This document shows, in pieces, positions 33,550 to 42,898 of a stretch of DNA of 64,000 nt; within the stretch, counting starts at the first letter, position 1; each line of letters opens with the position of its first letter. Under the pieces are notes generated by a model. The model saw only the letters and a program-made list of their open reading frames with translations, was not told the origin of the DNA and ran no database searches. Both the position numbers and the translations under genes were made by a program. Source of the DNA: Syntrophomonadaceae bacterium (lineage in GTDB: Bacteria > Bacillota > Syntrophomonadia > Syntrophomonadales > DTU052); assembly GCA_012729505.1 (NCBI GenBank), contig JAAYDA010000037.1, positions 1 through 64,000 of the forward strand. The letters are read 5' to 3'.

Positions 33550-34770
33550 TTAAATATTTATCAGATAGGATTTGATCTTCGCACCTGCTTCCAGAGGCGG
33601 GCTTCCGGGAGACAATTCACCCAGCAGATCAAAATTTACCAGGGGAGATGGAAGAAGATTACGTTTCCCTTCATCCTGAACAAAATACGCTATACCGCTC
33701 ACTATCTCAAGTTTGCCCCGCAATAATCTTAACATAGTGTTTTTTCTCTTTATCGGCTCTCTCAACACAGTTTCAATTGCGGGGAGAAAGGTATCGGATA
33801 TTCCGCATAGTTTTCTGATATAAGGCAGGGCTATTCTAAGCAGGCCGACCACTGCAGCTTCCGGGTTTCCCGAAAGGCCAAGAATCAGCTTACCGTTTAA
33901 TACTGCCGCCGTTATTGCCCCGCCAGGCTTCATAGCGATTTTCCAAAACAAGATATCCGCACCTAGCAATGCAGACGCTTTTACTGTCCAATCATAATCG
34001 CTCCCGCAAACACCGCCGGTAGTGATGACCATATCAGAATTATCCAGTGCTGTCTGTAGACGGTCTGCAGTCATATCGGGATTATCGGGTACAATTCCTC
34101 CGTTTAGTGGAATTGCGCCTATGTTTCTCAAATAACTGCTGATGGTATAAAAATTACAGTTATATATTTGGGCAGGGGAAAGAGGGTTCCCCAGTTCAAC
34201 CAATTCAGTGCCGGTATTGATTACAGTGATAAGAGGTTTTTTAACAACGTTTACCTTGGTCATGCCCTGTTCGGCCAATAAACCCATTATAGGAGCTGTA
34301 ATGATGGTGCCTGCACATGCAATCAGCTCACCAATGCCGATTTTATCACCGACGTTAATTATATTAGTTCCTGGCTTTACAGGTGCAAATATTTTCACCT
34401 CGGAGTCTGTGAATTCCGTATCCTCATATTTAATTGTGGTATTAGCGCCTGCGGGCATGGGTGCGCCCGTCAATATCTTTGCTGCCAGTCCCGGCTTTAT
34501 TTCCTTTAAAGATACTTGTCCGGCAGGTATTTCCTCGGTGATAGATAAAATAACCGGTTTTTCAGATTCTGCATCTGCGGTATCCTCTCCGCGAAAAGCG
34601 TAGCCATCGTAGGGGGAACGGTCAAACGGAGGGACCATCTGTACTGAATAAATATCTTCTGAAGTTACACGCCCCAATGAATCCAACAGTGAGATTGATT
34701 CTGCATATAAATTAACCGGTAAAGCCAACAACATATTCTGGCCTTCGTCCGGTTCGATTCCTATCAGCAT
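33550..34770 (-). CDS. moeA: Molybdopterin molybdotransferase MoeA
   Basis: 406 residues, the usual MoeA length. It inserts molybdate into adenylylated molybdopterin. Characteristic segments: DRSPYDGYAF near residue 50, MPAGANTTIKYED, INTGTELVELG, TTGGVCGSDYDW (active-site TGG...DYD) and LSGNPEAAVVGL. It supplies cofactor for the adjacent formate dehydrogenase, though it is on the opposite strand and separately transcribed. Confidence 0.93.
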   Translation of the reverse strand: MLIGIEPDEGQNMLLALPVNLYAESISLLDSLGRVTSEDIYSVQMVPPFDRSPYDGYAFRGEDTADAESEKPVILSITEEIPAGQVSLKEIKPGLAAKILTGAPMPAGANTTIKYEDTEFTDSEVKIFAPVKPGTNIINVGDKIGIGELIACAGTIITAPIMGLLAEQGMTKVNVVKKPLITVINTGTELVELGNPLSPAQIYNCNFYTISSYLRNIGAIPLNGGIVPDNPDMTADRLQTALDNSDMVITTGGVCGSDYDWTVKASALLGADILFWKIAMKPGGAITAAVLNGKLILGLSGNPEAAVVGLLRIALPYIRKLCGISDTFLPAIETVLREPIKRKNTMLRLLRGKLEIVSGIAYFVQDEGKRNLLPSPLVNFDLLGELSPGSPPLEAGAKIKSYLINI

Positions 34771-35107
34771 ACATTAACACTCACTTTCAGTTAATTGGGG
34801 TTTTAGGCAGCTTGTCAGCTAATCATAGTTTGCTTAAATTATATTCGTTTCGGGAAACTTCGGCAAATTTCAGGAATGAGGGGTATTGTTGATTTGCGAT
34901 AATGTCATGGCATAAGTCATCGGGGAAAAGCCATATTCCATAATTAGGAAACAAGGAAAGGCGGCTGGGGCAAATGATTCAGGATTGATTGTGAAGCAGC
35001 CCTGCAGGTATATAAAAGTGCTTAAAACCGGATTATCAGGCGGCCATTCCAACAGATTCATAAAAGAATGGCCGCCTGTTTTATTCATATATATTGGTCG
35101 GTTAGTG
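34771..35107. other. Intergenic region between moeA and OFA transporter
   Basis: 337 bp upstream of moeA and downstream of the transporter gene. It holds one strong hairpin, AGGCGGCCATTC (35038-35049) with GAATGGCCGCCT (35066-35077). The T-rich side (TGTTTTATT) is on the plus strand, although the transporter is transcribed on the minus strand. Nothing else recognised. Confidence 0.5.
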
Positions 35108-36313
35108 CTAAACAACCTTTTCCTGCTGAGGCTGTTTGAGGAATTTGGCCATTACTGCCGCTATCACCAATATGACCGCGGCGGCCAGGTACGCATAGCT
35201 GTAAGAGCCGGTAATATCAACGATTTTCCCGGCTGTCAGCGGTCCGATTATACCTGCTGCCCCAAAAGCAGTAAATACCAGGCCGTAATTGGTACCACTG
35301 TTCTTCAAGCCAAAAAAGTCATAGGTCAGGGCCGGGAAAATTCCCAGCAGTGATCCGTAGGCAAGGCCTGTAATGCATACACCGATGGTTAAAGAAGTCA
35401 TGCTGGTATAATTGCTGAACATAATCATATTAACGGCTTGAAGGAGAAACATCAGAATTAATGTCTGGTTACGCCCGATTCGGTCCGATAAGAAACCACC
35501 TACGACTCGGCCGCTGGAATTGAAAACCGCCAGAATTGCTACCAACGCAAAGCCCCACTTGAGTTGAGCCTGAATATCGGCAATTATAGATATATGTCCT
35601 ATTACCATGAGGCCGGCAATCGCACCAAAACAGTACATTAACCAAATTTGCCAGAACTGGGCGGTACCCATCATTGCAGAAGGTGAAAAATCTTTTTTGC
35701 CTGATGCTTCACCGGCAGCCGGTGCCGGTGTTCCCGGCGGTACATATTCAGCCGGAGGCACAGCCAGGAACTGAGCAAATAAGATCACCAGGCTCCCAAA
35801 TACAATTCCAATGATCAGGAAGGTTTGCCTAACCCCCACGGCATTAATTATGAGCTGAGCGAGAGGTGCCGCATATGCAGCCGCCAGGCCAAGACCGGCC
35901 ACAACTAAGCCGGAGGCCAAACCGCGTTTAGCAGGTGGAAACCACTTGACTGCTGAAGGAATTGTAACTCCGTAGGCTATACCCGATCCGGCCCCTACAA
36001 CAACTCCAAAGAACACTACAAAGCCTGGTATGGTGGTCTGCAGAGATGTCAAGGCCATACCAATAATCAATAATACCCCGCCGGCGGTAGCAACAACACG
36101 GGGGCCGTATTTGTCAAACAGCTTGCCGCCCGGCACCATCATAACGGCCAGCATGGCCAGGGCCACGGTATAAGGAAGCATAGCCTGGGTCTTGGTAAAT
36201 CCCAGTTCCTGTATGAGGGCGGCTGCATATACGCTCCAGGCATATAAAAAACCACTGGCCAGATTAAGGAGAACAGCTGCTATTGTGACGCGCCAACCAA
36301 TATTCTTTACCAA
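35108..36313 (-). CDS. MFS transporter, oxalate/formate antiporter (OFA) family
   Basis: 401-residue, 12-helix major facilitator. The OFA-type N-terminus (LNLASGFLYAWSVYAAAL) and the loop KLFDKYGPR are visible. Members exchange oxalate, formate or other small monocarboxylates; the position near formate dehydrogenase makes formate or a related acid attractive but unproven. The TTG start at 36313 is chosen because AAAGGGG lies 8 nt upstream. A longer frame opening with GTG at 36382 would run through a terminator-like hairpin and lacks a ribosome binding site. Confidence 0.78.
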   Translation of the reverse strand: MVKNIGWRVTIAAVLLNLASGFLYAWSVYAAALIQELGFTKTQAMLPYTVALAMLAVMMVPGGKLFDKYGPRVVATAGGVLLIIGMALTSLQTTIPGFVVFFGVVVGAGSGIAYGVTIPSAVKWFPPAKRGLASGLVVAGLGLAAAYAAPLAQLIINAVGVRQTFLIIGIVFGSLVILFAQFLAVPPAEYVPPGTPAPAAGEASGKKDFSPSAMMGTAQFWQIWLMYCFGAIAGLMVIGHISIIADIQAQLKWGFALVAILAVFNSSGRVVGGFLSDRIGRNQTLILMFLLQAVNMIMFSNYTSMTSLTIGVCITGLAYGSLLGIFPALTYDFFGLKNSGTNYGLVFTAFGAAGIIGPLTAGKIVDITGSYSYAYLAAAVILVIAAVMAKFLKQPQQEKVV

Positions 36314-36345
36314 AACAAACACCCCTTTAATAGTTTTACCCAACA

Positions 36346-36366
36346 AAAAAACTCCCGCAGGAGCAA
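36346..36366 (-). terminator. Terminator-like hairpin in the OFA gene leader
   Basis: On the minus strand CTCC-TGCG-GGAG is followed by seven T, about 35 nt before the TTG start. The stem is short, so attenuation is only a possibility. Confidence 0.4.
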
Positions 36367-36783
36367 GTGCATGTACAGACACAATAACATACTTGTGCCT
36401 GACTATTTGTCTGCCATGCTAACCTTCCTACTCTTTTGTGAACCGATTTTCTACCATACAACCAAACCCTACCAGACTATAATAACAAATTATTAACTCA
36501 CTGCATATAGTTTATATGGCTAATCAGCTTATTCCAGATTAATTGTTTTGCAAATTCGCAAATATCCTGGAAATCATCTCATAAAAAAATAGCTGAATGA
36601 TATAATCAACACATGTCGTCTGGCCAACAGTCTAAAAACCCGCCCACCCATGAAATAAGCCGGATATACAGCAATGTAATGTAAGATAATCGGCTTTCTC
36701 GTTTCTTAAGATCAATCGCAGACTTACAAAGCCGAATAGTATTCGACGGAATGCCGGAGTATAATGGGCATGAGGTGAAGAGT
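36367..36783. other. Intergenic region before GIY-YIG gene
   Basis: AT-rich, about 415 bp. Includes a TATAAT at 36600-36605 without a good -35, and the small inverted repeat TTTGC-AAATTC-GCAAA near 36547. No gene, repeat or RNA recognised. Confidence 0.35.
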
Positions 36784-37128
36784 GTGGATACGCAAAGAAA
36801 AAAAGAACTTATCGCGGAATACAAGAATAGAAAACCGGAAATGGGAGTGATCTCTTTTCGGTGCCAGGCCACCGATGAATCCTTCCTGGGCATTTCCAAG
36901 GATACAAAGGCGGATTTTAACAGTAACAGCGCTAAACTAGGGGCAAATTGCCACCCTAACAAGCGTTTACAGGAGCTATGGAATGAATATGGCAGGAATG
37001 GGTTTGAGCTTGGGGTGGTAAAAAGCTTGGAATATGAAGATCCCAATGAGAATTACACAGCCAAATTGGAAAAATTGCGTGAAGAGTGTTTATCTCAGGA
37101 TAAACTAGCCAAAAAGATCTGGAGATAA
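36784..37128 (+). CDS. GIY-YIG nuclease family protein
   Basis: 114 residues resembling the small GIY-YIG-like proteins of Clostridia (start DTQRKKELIAEYKNRKPEMG; then LGANCHPNKRLQELWNEYG and a charged tail). The canonical GIY and YIG tripeptides are degenerate (GVISF and FLGIS), so nuclease activity is doubtful. The GTG at 36784 is preferred for its GAGGTG 6 nt upstream and the family's usual N-terminus; an ATG at 36751 would add 11 residues. Confidence 0.65.
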   Translation: MDTQRKKELIAEYKNRKPEMGVISFRCQATDESFLGISKDTKADFNSNSAKLGANCHPNKRLQELWNEYGRNGFELGVVKSLEYEDPNENYTAKLEKLREECLSQDKLAKKIWR

Positions 37129-37170
37129 GGATAAGGGCGCACGTAAAGAAATTCGGCGCCGAACCAATCA

Positions 37171-37203
37171 GAAGCACGAACCTCTTAGGAAGATTCGTGC
37201 TTC
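37171..37203. terminator. Hairpin between GIY-YIG gene and katA
   Basis: GAAGCACGAA (37171-37180) pairs with TTCGTGCTTC (37194-37203). Lies between convergent genes; no long T-run on either side. Confidence 0.55.
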
Positions 37204-37236
37204 CATCTGACATCAGCTTGATTAATATAAGGCCTT

Positions 37237-38700
37237 TTATTTAACCTGGTTTATATCTATACCCAGGGCCTTGGCCACGCCTTGGCCATAAGCAGGGTCG
37301 GCCTTCAGACAGTTGCCGATATGTCTTATTTTTATGAAGTCGGGGGCGTCATCCATGGCCCGGGCGGTATTATCGAACAATGCCTGTTGCTGTTCGGCGT
37401 TCATTAACCTGAACAGTTTTCCGGGCTGGGTATAATAATCATCGTCATCCTCCCGGAAGTTCCAATTATCTGCAGGGCCGTACAAAGCCAACGGGGGTTC
37501 TTTATACTCCGGTTGCTCCTGCCATTCCCCAAAGCTATTGGGTTCATAGGGAAGAGTGCTGCCCGCATTATTGTTTACCCTCATCTGACCATCCCGGTGA
37601 TAGCTGTTAACGGGGCACCGTGGAGCATTTACCGGGATTTGGTGGTGGTTGACCCCCAAGCGGTAACGCTGGGTGTCTCCGTAAGAGAAGAGCCGGCCCT
37701 GCAGCATTTTATCCGGCGAAAAGCCTATGCCGGGGACGATGTTGACAGGGTTGAAGGCCGCCTGCTCAACCTCCGCAAACCAGTTGTCCGGATTACGGTT
37801 GAGTTCGAAATAACCTGCCTCTATTAAGGGGAAATCCGCATGATACCATACCTTGGTCAGGTCAAAAGGATTATAGGGCATATTTTGAGCCTGTTCCTCA
37901 GTCATTACTTGGATGTACATGGTCCAGCGCGGGAAGTCGCCTTTTTCGATGCTTTCAAACAAATCTCTCATATGGCTTTCACGGTCTTTGGCAATAACAG
38001 CTTCGGCTTCGGCGTCGGTCAAATTTTTAATGCCCTGCTGGGTTTTAAGATGGAACTTGACCCAAACTCTTTCATTTTGGGCATTAATCATGCTGAAGGT
38101 ATGGCTGCCGAATCCATCCATATGTCTGAAAGTAGCAGGCAGTCCCCGGTCACTCATTACAACTGTAATCTGGTGCAGAGCTTCGGGAAGAGAAGTCCAG
38201 AAGTCCCAGTTGTTAGTGGCGCTTCTCATGCCGGTGCGGGGATCTCGTTTAATAGCGTGATTTAAATCAGGGAATTTCAGTGGATCCCGCAGGAAAAAGA
38301 CTGCAGTGTTGTTACCCACCAGATCCCAGTTGCCTTCCTCTGTATAGAACTTCATAGCAAAGCCGCGGATATCACGTTCGGCATCAGCGGCACCGCGTTC
38401 GCCGGCAACAGTTGAGAATCGCACGAACATATCGGTCTTTTTGCCTATTTCAGAGAAAACCTTGGCTTTGGTGTATTGGGTTATATCGTGAGTTACGGTA
38501 AAGGTTCCATAAGCTCCCGAACCTTTGGCGTGCATCCTTCTTTCGGGTATAACCTCCCGGTCAAAATGAGCCAGCTTCTCTAGGAACCATACATCCTGCA
38601 GGAGAGCAGGGCCTCTGGGGCCGGCAGTCATCGTGTTCTGATTGTCCACCACCGGAGCCCCGGCAACAGTAGTCATTTTCTTCTTATTATTTTCATCCAT
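37237..38700 (-). CDS. katA: Haem catalase
   Basis: 487-residue monofunctional small-subunit catalase, converting hydrogen peroxide to water and oxygen. Distal His57 (RMHAKG), Asn130 in VGNNTAVFF and the haem-ligating Tyr340 ([11 protein letters not shown]) are present. AGGAGG precedes the start. It follows perR by 21 bp on the same strand, so both should be controlled by the PerR box at 39193. It indicates that this anaerobe handles oxygen exposure and can supply haem. Confidence 0.95.
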   Translation of the reverse strand: MDENNKKKMTTVAGAPVVDNQNTMTAGPRGPALLQDVWFLEKLAHFDREVIPERRMHAKGSGAYGTFTVTHDITQYTKAKVFSEIGKKTDMFVRFSTVAGERGAADAERDIRGFAMKFYTEEGNWDLVGNNTAVFFLRDPLKFPDLNHAIKRDPRTGMRSATNNWDFWTSLPEALHQITVVMSDRGLPATFRHMDGFGSHTFSMINAQNERVWVKFHLKTQQGIKNLTDAEAEAVIAKDRESHMRDLFESIEKGDFPRWTMYIQVMTEEQAQNMPYNPFDLTKVWYHADFPLIEAGYFELNRNPDNWFAEVEQAAFNPVNIVPGIGFSPDKMLQGRLFSYGDTQRYRLGVNHHQIPVNAPRCPVNSYHRDGQMRVNNNAGSTLPYEPNSFGEWQEQPEYKEPPLALYGPADNWNFREDDDDYYTQPGKLFRLMNAEQQQALFDNTARAMDDAPDFIKIRHIGNCLKADPAYGQGVAKALGIDINQVK

Positions 38701-38721
38701 GCTGTAACCTCCTTCTTTAAA

Positions 38722-39162
38722 TTAGTCAGTATTAACCAGTTTTATATCTAAAAGGCATTTAGGACAGATGCCTTTCAAATAAACATTTTTCGAATTAACC
38801 AGATAGCCTTCTAAACCGCCTTTTTTCAAACCATCGTCAATGTTGATGGGGAAATCATAGACATTATGGCAGGATTCACATTTGAAATGCCCATGCTCTT
38901 CCTTTGTGATGTCATACCTGGTCTCATGCTCATCTATGCCGATTTCTTTTACTATTCCTGCCTGTACCAGAGCCTTCATGGTATTGTACACAGTTGTTTT
39001 AGAAAGTGTCGGCAAATCCGGATGCAGTTCATGGTAAATCTGATCAACAGTTTGATGGTGGCGGTTATGAACAAGATATTCCAAGATTTTAAGTCTTTGT
39101 TTTGAGATGCGCAGCCGATGCTTTTTCATCACATCAATTAAATCATCGAACAATGGTTTCAC
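38722..39162 (-). CDS. perR: Peroxide-responsive Fur-family repressor PerR
   Basis: 146-residue Fur-family regulator: winged helix (RISKQRLKILEYL...TLSKTTVYNTMKAL) and dimerisation domain with metal ligands HGHFKCESC and the second zinc pair CPKC. Linkage to katA and the TTGTAAT-N-ATTACAA box argues for PerR rather than Fur. It starts with GTG at 39162 with AGGAAG about 10 nt upstream. Metal-catalysed histidine oxidation would release repression. Confidence 0.88.
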   Translation of the reverse strand: MKPLFDDLIDVMKKHRLRISKQRLKILEYLVHNRHHQTVDQIYHELHPDLPTLSKTTVYNTMKALVQAGIVKEIGIDEHETRYDITKEEHGHFKCESCHNVYDFPINIDDGLKKGGLEGYLVNSKNVYLKGICPKCLLDIKLVNTD

Positions 39163-39192
39163 AACTACACCACTTCCTTAACGAAGTATAAG

Positions 39193-39240
39193 TTGTAATG
39201 ATTACAAGTTAACTATACATGACAATTGCGGTAATAACAA
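39193..39240 (-). promoter_or_regulatory. perR-katA promoter and PerR box
   Basis: On the minus strand TTGTTA (39240-39235), 17-bp spacer, TATAGT (39217-39212). Immediately downstream lies the perfect 7-1-7 palindrome TTGTAAT-G-ATTACAA (39193-39207), close to the PerR consensus TTATAAT-N-ATTATAA. Repressor bound here would block the promoter, giving autoregulation. Confidence 0.82.
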
Positions 39241-39354
39241 TATAGTTTATATTGGAGATTTTTATTTATGGAATAAATGGTTAAGGAAAAATTTATAAAG
39301 GCAAAACTAATTGTCTTCTTCATTAGTCTAAGAAAATGTAAGGGAGGATGGTGT

Positions 39355-39849
39355 ATGCACAAAAAACAGCTGTTTGAAACCTATATAATGCAAAACATTG
39401 ATAGCGCTTATCGTTTTGCATATACATATGCCAAAAATCGTGAGGATGCGGAAGATATCGTAAATGAAAGTGTTCTAAAGGCAATAAAATCAATTAACTA
39501 TTTGCAGAAGTCCGAGCATATCAAACCTTGGTTTTACAGGATAATTGTTAACACGGCATTTACATATCTGAAACGAAGATCCAAAATTACGTATCTGGAT
39601 TATGAAAAAAGCTTTGCGGAAACAGACGGGACCGAAGATGATTACTCCGAACTTACATTAAACAGTATGATTGAAAAATTAGAGCCAAAGTACAAAAGTA
39701 TAATCGTACTTCGATTTTTGGAAGATATGTCGCTAAAGGAGATAGGGCAGATTCTGGATATTAATGAGAACACGGTTAAAACCAGGCTTTACAGGGCGCT
39801 TAAATTATTAAAAATCGATATGGAGGGAGAGGTACATGAAAAGATTTGA
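39355..39849 (+). CDS. ECF sigma factor, SigV-like
   Basis: 164-residue extracytoplasmic-function sigma factor. Region 2 (AYTYAKNREDAEDIVNESVLKAI) and region 4 (LSLKEIGQILDINENTVKTRLYRALKLL) are clear. ATG at 39355 has AAGGGAGG 7 nt upstream; an upstream in-frame ATG at 39277 lacks one and would add an atypical extension. It overlaps its anti-sigma gene by 14 bp, so the pair is translationally coupled. Confidence 0.9.
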   Translation: MHKKQLFETYIMQNIDSAYRFAYTYAKNREDAEDIVNESVLKAIKSINYLQKSEHIKPWFYRIIVNTAFTYLKRRSKITYLDYEKSFAETDGTEDDYSELTLNSMIEKLEPKYKSIIVLRFLEDMSLKEIGQILDINENTVKTRLYRALKLLKIDMEGEVHEKI

Positions 39850-40699
39850 CGATTTAAAGACTGAATATGAAAATATTAAAGCATCAGATGAATTGAAAGG
39901 GAGGGTTAAAAATACCATGACAAGAGAAGATGGGAAAAGAAATGGGCTGAAGATCGGTCTGGGCCTGGCGGCAAGCCTGGCAATTACGGCAATGCTGGTG
40001 GTTAATTTCGTTCCCAGCCTGGCATATGCCATGTCGGACATACCTGCATTTGCACCTATTATAAAAGTAATAACCTTCGGAAAATACGAGAATGTTGATA
40101 AGGGATATAGTGCCAAGGTGGTTACTCCCAAAATAGAAGGGCTGTTGGATAAAGAACTGGAAAAAAGACTGAATGATGAATTGAAGGAGAATGCCAATGC
40201 TATTATTCTGGCATATGAGCAGGATATCAGGGAGTTAAAAGAGGTGTTTGGCGAAGAAACAATTCATATGGGAGTTGAATCGGATTATATTATTAAAACC
40301 GACAACGAAGATATATTGGCCTTAGACGTATATATACTCAATGTCGCAGGCTCATCCTCAACCAAGCATACTTTTTATACCCTGGATAAAAAGACGGGAG
40401 AGCTTCTGAACCTGAAGGGATTGTTCAAGGATAATGCTGACTATGTAACAGTTTTAAGCGATTATATTAAAACGGAAATGATCAGGCGCAACAATGAGGA
40501 AGAAGGGATGTTCTGGGTAGAAAGTGACCCCGAAATGTATCTTGAGGCTTTTCAACAGATTAAAACCGACCAAAACTTCTATATAGACGAGGATGGCAGG
40601 ATCGTTATATGCTTTGATAAGTATGATGTGGCTGCCGGTGCTCAGGGCAGTCCCGAATTTGTTATTCCCGATAACATAGTAAAAGCCATACTAAAATAG
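39836..40699 (+). CDS. RsiV-like transmembrane anti-sigma factor
   Basis: 287 residues: short cytoplasmic N-terminus, one membrane helix (about 43-62, GLGLAASLAITAMLVVNFV) and an extracytoplasmic part with a DUF4163-like region and a C-terminal DUF3298 domain (near residues 200-285), as in RsiV of Bacillus subtilis and Clostridioides. RsiV binds lysozyme and is then cleaved to release SigV. Whether this protein senses lysozyme or another envelope stress is unknown. Ends at a strong terminator. Confidence 0.85.
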   Translation: MKRFDDLKTEYENIKASDELKGRVKNTMTREDGKRNGLKIGLGLAASLAITAMLVVNFVPSLAYAMSDIPAFAPIIKVITFGKYENVDKGYSAKVVTPKIEGLLDKELEKRLNDELKENANAIILAYEQDIRELKEVFGEETIHMGVESDYIIKTDNEDILALDVYILNVAGSSSTKHTFYTLDKKTGELLNLKGLFKDNADYVTVLSDYIKTEMIRRNNEEEGMFWVESDPEMYLEAFQQIKTDQNFYIDEDGRIVICFDKYDVAAGAQGSPEFVIPDNIVKAILK

Positions 40700-40724
40700 T
40701 ATATCGGACATAATCGGCTTTCGG

Positions 40725-40752
40725 CGGCAGCATGGGCTGCCGTTTCTTTTTT
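40725..40752 (+). terminator. Terminator of the sigma/anti-sigma operon
   Basis: CGGCAGC (40725-40731) pairs with GCTGCCG (40736-40742), loop ATGG, followed by TTTCTTTTTT. Confidence 0.85.
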
Positions 40753-40895
40753 GGCAGGGACTTTTTATCACAAGCTGTTTAAATATTTCAAGTTATTCTA
40801 TAATAGTTAAGTAACATTTTACATGGTTAAAAACTGGTGACGGCAGTAGTGTGAAATCTATTTTTGTCGGCGCCATGGGGAATGGAGGAGCAGTA

Positions 40896-41435
40896 TTGTT
40901 AGAACTCCGGATCAATGGATTTGGTGGGCAGGGGTCTGTTACCCTGGCTCACTTGTTGGCCCAGGCGGCTTTGGAAAATGGTGAACAGGGACAGGCCTTA
41001 CCTTTTTTTGGGGTGGAACGGCGGGGGGCACCGGTGCGAGCGGCAGTGCGAATGTCACCTGCCACTATCTATGCCCACAGCCAATGCGAGCTTCCGGATT
41101 ATGTCATAGTGATGAGTGAAAAGCTTACTGAAGCGGCGGTTAGTGAAGGGATTAATAAGAACGGTACCGTAATCATCAATGCCCCCTACCCTTTGAAGGT
41201 GGAGAAATATCCTACCTGGCAGGTGGATGCTGACGGCATTGCAGGTGAAAAAGGATTATTTTCCGCTGACGGACTCTTTATTAATGTTCCATTATTTGGA
41301 GCGGCGTGCCGGGTGCTGAATATCCCGGGGAAAGTTATGGAACAGACTATCTTGAATAAATGGCCGGGCAACGGCGGAAGCAATCTGGATGCTGCCAGAG
41401 AGGCTTTTAAAGCTGTAAGGCTTATTGGTACATAA
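40896..41435 (+). CDS. porG: 2-oxoacid:ferredoxin oxidoreductase, gamma subunit
   Basis: 179 residues of the KOR gamma family (LRINGFGGQGSVTLAHLLA...FFGVERRGAPVRAAVRMS). A TTG start at 40896 is chosen: GGAGG lies 7 nt upstream and it directly precedes the conserved LELRINGFGGQG. First gene of a gamma-delta-alpha-beta operon, the order of four-subunit pyruvate:ferredoxin oxidoreductases. Confidence 0.88.
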   Translation: MLELRINGFGGQGSVTLAHLLAQAALENGEQGQALPFFGVERRGAPVRAAVRMSPATIYAHSQCELPDYVIVMSEKLTEAAVSEGINKNGTVIINAPYPLKVEKYPTWQVDADGIAGEKGLFSADGLFINVPLFGAACRVLNIPGKVMEQTILNKWPGNGGSNLDAAREAFKAVRLIGT

Positions 41436-41473
41436 CACACTATATTGCGGATCAGAGAAAGGATTAGAATTCT

Positions 41474-41731
41474 ATGAAATCAGTTACGAAAGCCTACCGG
41501 CCTATTTCCTGGCCGATGAAGGGTGCCGGCGGCGAAACCGGTACCTGGCGGGGACATCGTCCGGTAGTTAATTCACAGATATGCACCAAATGCCAATTCT
41601 GTTGGGTATATTGTCCGGAAGCAGTCATTGACCGCTATGAGATTACTATTGATTACCGCTATTGCAAGGGCTGTGGGGTGTGTGCCGCAGAATGCCCCAC
41701 CGGTGCCATAAGTATGGAAAAGGAGGAGTAG
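41474..41731 (+). CDS. porD: 2-oxoacid:ferredoxin oxidoreductase, delta (ferredoxin) subunit
   Basis: 85-residue two-cluster ferredoxin (CTKCQFCWVYCP and CKGCGVCAAECP). It passes electrons from the thiamine diphosphate site to free ferredoxin. It lies 38 nt after porG and 4 nt before porA. Confidence 0.92.
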   Translation: MKSVTKAYRPISWPMKGAGGETGTWRGHRPVVNSQICTKCQFCWVYCPEAVIDRYEITIDYRYCKGCGVCAAECPTGAISMEKEE

Positions 41732-41735
41732 CAGC

Positions 41736-42866
41736 ATGAGAACAGCCCAAGTTATTATGGAGACTGGTGCCCATGCCGCTGCACTGGCTGTAAAATGTGC
41801 CCGGGTAGATGTGATTCCGGGCTATCCTATTACTCCTCAGACCAGCATCATGGAAGCATTGTCTGCCATGGTTGAGAAGGGGGAGCTGGACGCCCGATTC
41901 ATTCCGGTGGAAGGTGAGCACAGTGCTTTGGCCGCAGCTGTGGCAGCGTCTGCTGCCGGTGCCCGAGTTTTTACCGCCACCTCGTCTAATGGTCTGTTGT
42001 ATATGCACGAAGTATTGCATATGGCCTCAGGTGGACGTTTACCGGTGGTAATGTGCAATGTTAACCGGGGGATTTTTGCTCCCTGGACCCTGTGGGCCGA
42101 TCATCAGGACTCATTTGCCCAGCGGGATACAGGCTGGATTCAATTTCATTGTTCCTCTAACCAGGAGGTTTTCAATACGGTTTTGCAGGCCTTCCGGGTG
42201 GCCGAGCAGATTAATATTCCGGTGATGGTCAACTTTGACGGTTTTGTTATCTCCCATTGTTTTATGCCCCTCAATGTACCGGCCCAAGAAGATATCGACC
42301 GTTTCCTGCCCTTGCATGAACCGGAATGGCGGCTGGACCCGGCTCATCCCTCATCCTTCAGCAATGTTACCAATGCGGCCGAATACGCATCCTTCCGCCA
42401 GATGCTGTCCCAGGATATTATGGCGTCTATTCCATTGGTAAAGGAAGCGGCCCAAAGCTATAAGGATATTACCGGCATGTGGGACGGCGACACCATTGAC
42501 ACTTATCGGATGGAAGACGCTGAAGTTGTGGTTTTGGCTGTCAACAGTATGGCGGCAGAATTAAGGCTTTCCGTTGATATCCTGCGGGAACAGGGCATCA
42601 GAGCCGGCCTGCTCAGACCGCGTCTTATTCTGCCCTTTCCGGCCCAGGATATAATCGATGCACTGCCGCAGAATGCCCAAGTGATGGTATTGGATCGCAA
42701 CTATAACTTTGGTCATCACGGGGGTATTTTAGCTTCGGAACTGAAAAGCGTACTTTTCGGCCGACGCCACGATATTACGGTTAAGAACCGGGTAATGGGT
42801 ATTGGCGGCGTTGATTTGACCCGCCGCTTCATGGCCGATGAGATTCGTGCCATGTTGGATGAATAG
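41736..42866 (+). CDS. porA: 2-oxoacid:ferredoxin oxidoreductase, alpha subunit
   Basis: 376 residues with pyruvate-ferredoxin alpha-family segments (IPGYPITPQTSIMEAL, EGEHSALAAAVAASAAGARVFTATSS cut at natural breaks, NRGIFAPWTLWADHQDS). Together with beta it forms the catalytic heterodimer that cleaves a 2-oxoacid to acyl-CoA, CO2 and reduced ferredoxin. Pyruvate is the likeliest substrate from the four-gene order; branched-chain or indolepyruvate cannot be excluded. Confidence 0.9.
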   Translation: MRTAQVIMETGAHAAALAVKCARVDVIPGYPITPQTSIMEALSAMVEKGELDARFIPVEGEHSALAAAVAASAAGARVFTATSSNGLLYMHEVLHMASGGRLPVVMCNVNRGIFAPWTLWADHQDSFAQRDTGWIQFHCSSNQEVFNTVLQAFRVAEQINIPVMVNFDGFVISHCFMPLNVPAQEDIDRFLPLHEPEWRLDPAHPSSFSNVTNAAEYASFRQMLSQDIMASIPLVKEAAQSYKDITGMWDGDTIDTYRMEDAEVVVLAVNSMAAELRLSVDILREQGIRAGLLRPRLILPFPAQDIIDALPQNAQVMVLDRNYNFGHHGGILASELKSVLFGRRHDITVKNRVMGIGGVDLTRRFMADEIRAMLDE

Positions 42867-42898
42867 AAAGCAGAGACCATGAAAGGAATGGATGGGAT

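Noticed and set aside
36606-37046. Reverse-strand frame of 146 codons opposite the GIY-YIG gene
   Set aside because: Shadow of the plus-strand gene with low-complexity Ser/Phe content and no ribosome binding site.
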